64,000 nucleotides of DNA. Origin: Nevskiaceae bacterium (GTDB lineage Bacteria; Pseudomonadota; Gammaproteobacteria; Nevskiales; Nevskiaceae). Under the pieces are notes generated by a model. The model saw only the letters and a list, made by a program, of their open reading frames with translations, was not told the origin of the DNA and did not search any database. Below, piece by piece: positions 63,787-64,000 of the stretch (within the stretch, counting starts at the first letter, position 1; the number at the start of each line of letters is the position of its first letter). The stretch is from positions 173,407 to 237,406 of the forward strand of contig SSEB01000010.1 of assembly GCA_008012115.1 (NCBI GenBank), given 5' to 3'. Made by a program: the position numbers and the translations under genes.

Positions 63787-64000
63787 GGCCGCGCGGCCAC
63801 CCCGGGCGCGCCCCCTGCGAACGGCGCGCTCTGCAACCCCAGGCGCAGGAGCGGCGATGATCGACGTCGCTCACCGCGCCGCATCGGCTGGCAGACGACG
63901 GATCCTGTCGCCGCAGCCCCGTGACGTGCCGTCGCCTGCCGGCCCCGGCGGGCTTGCCAGCGCCAAAGCACGTTAGAATCGCGCCGCGACGTCGCTTGCG
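63787..64000. other. Terminal gene-free stretch
   Basis: No gene can be supported in the last 214 bp. A possible -10 TAGAAT near 63975 suggests that a plus-strand transcript begins at the window edge. Confidence 0.35.

Noticed and set aside
1-64000. tRNA, rRNA or riboswitch genes
   Set aside because: No cloverleaf with GTTCRANNC arm, rRNA segment, or known riboswitch core was recognised by eye; a covariance-model scan would be needed to exclude small RNAs.

Overview
This window looks like a chromosomal segment of a GC-rich gammaproteobacterium. The conserved blocks rne/rluC/HAD phosphatase/maf/yceD/rpmF/plsX and kdsB/ycaR-like/lpxK/msbA, comEC beside lolDC, and an ExeA/GspB pair all fit. Several secreted lipoprotein hydrolases and a MoaC-MoaB fusion would suit the Nevskiales/Solimonadaceae, but that placement is inference. 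No IS element, prophage, CRISPR array, rRNA or tRNA gene was seen.

Layout: 63-2452 type II secretion accessory genes; 2678-11323 argD, plsX-rpmF-yceD, maf, a HAD phosphatase, rluC and rne; 11333-17367 ugd, the lipid A/Kdo block and hinT; 17781-23690 a diguanylate cyclase, an M23 peptidase, thrS, gltX and hisI; 24034-30743 an AraC regulator, a secreted lipase, comEC and lolDC; 31093-34370 a 2-oxo acid dehydrogenase (E1a, E1b, E2); 34575-39240 chrA and two secreted hydrolases; 39372-44803 a PAS-LuxR regulator, moaCB-moeA-hemD and two TetR-like genes; 45112-58866 a lipoprotein hydrolase, assimilatory nitrate/nitrite reduction (nasA, a NirD-reductase fusion, nirB, a nitrate transporter) and molybdenum cofactor genes (mobA, moaB, moaE, moaD, moaA); 59083-63786 a small exported protein, aguA, a fatty acid hydroxylase, aguB and a CHASE3-like/PAS/GGDEF protein. 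The nitrate genes need Mo cofactor and siroheme, and genes for both lie beside them. Two sigma-54-type promoters (upstream of nirB and of the transporter) suggest nitrogen-limitation control.

The most unusual feature is a family of eight intergenic elements (E1-E8). Each is exactly 110 bp, bounded by CACCCGCT (GACCCGCT once) and AGCGGGTG, with about 30-bp GC-rich arms and a 46-bp core that is 85-91 percent AT. GTT at element positions 33-35 is in all eight; AAC at the mirror positions 76-78 is in seven (CAC in E4). Sequence between these points varies widely, yet length and dyad layout never change. They lie between convergent, divergent and tandem genes alike and recur every 4-14 kb up to about 54.4 kb. 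I do not recognise the family.

Two further repeat families are present. R1 has a GGCCGGGC palindrome ending in GCGTTC plus a locus-specific perfect hairpin, and twice lies between direct duplications of a gene end. R2 has constant flanks around a variable short hairpin; it forms a 132-bp triple array after ugd and a 101-bp tandem duplication between nirB and its partner gene.
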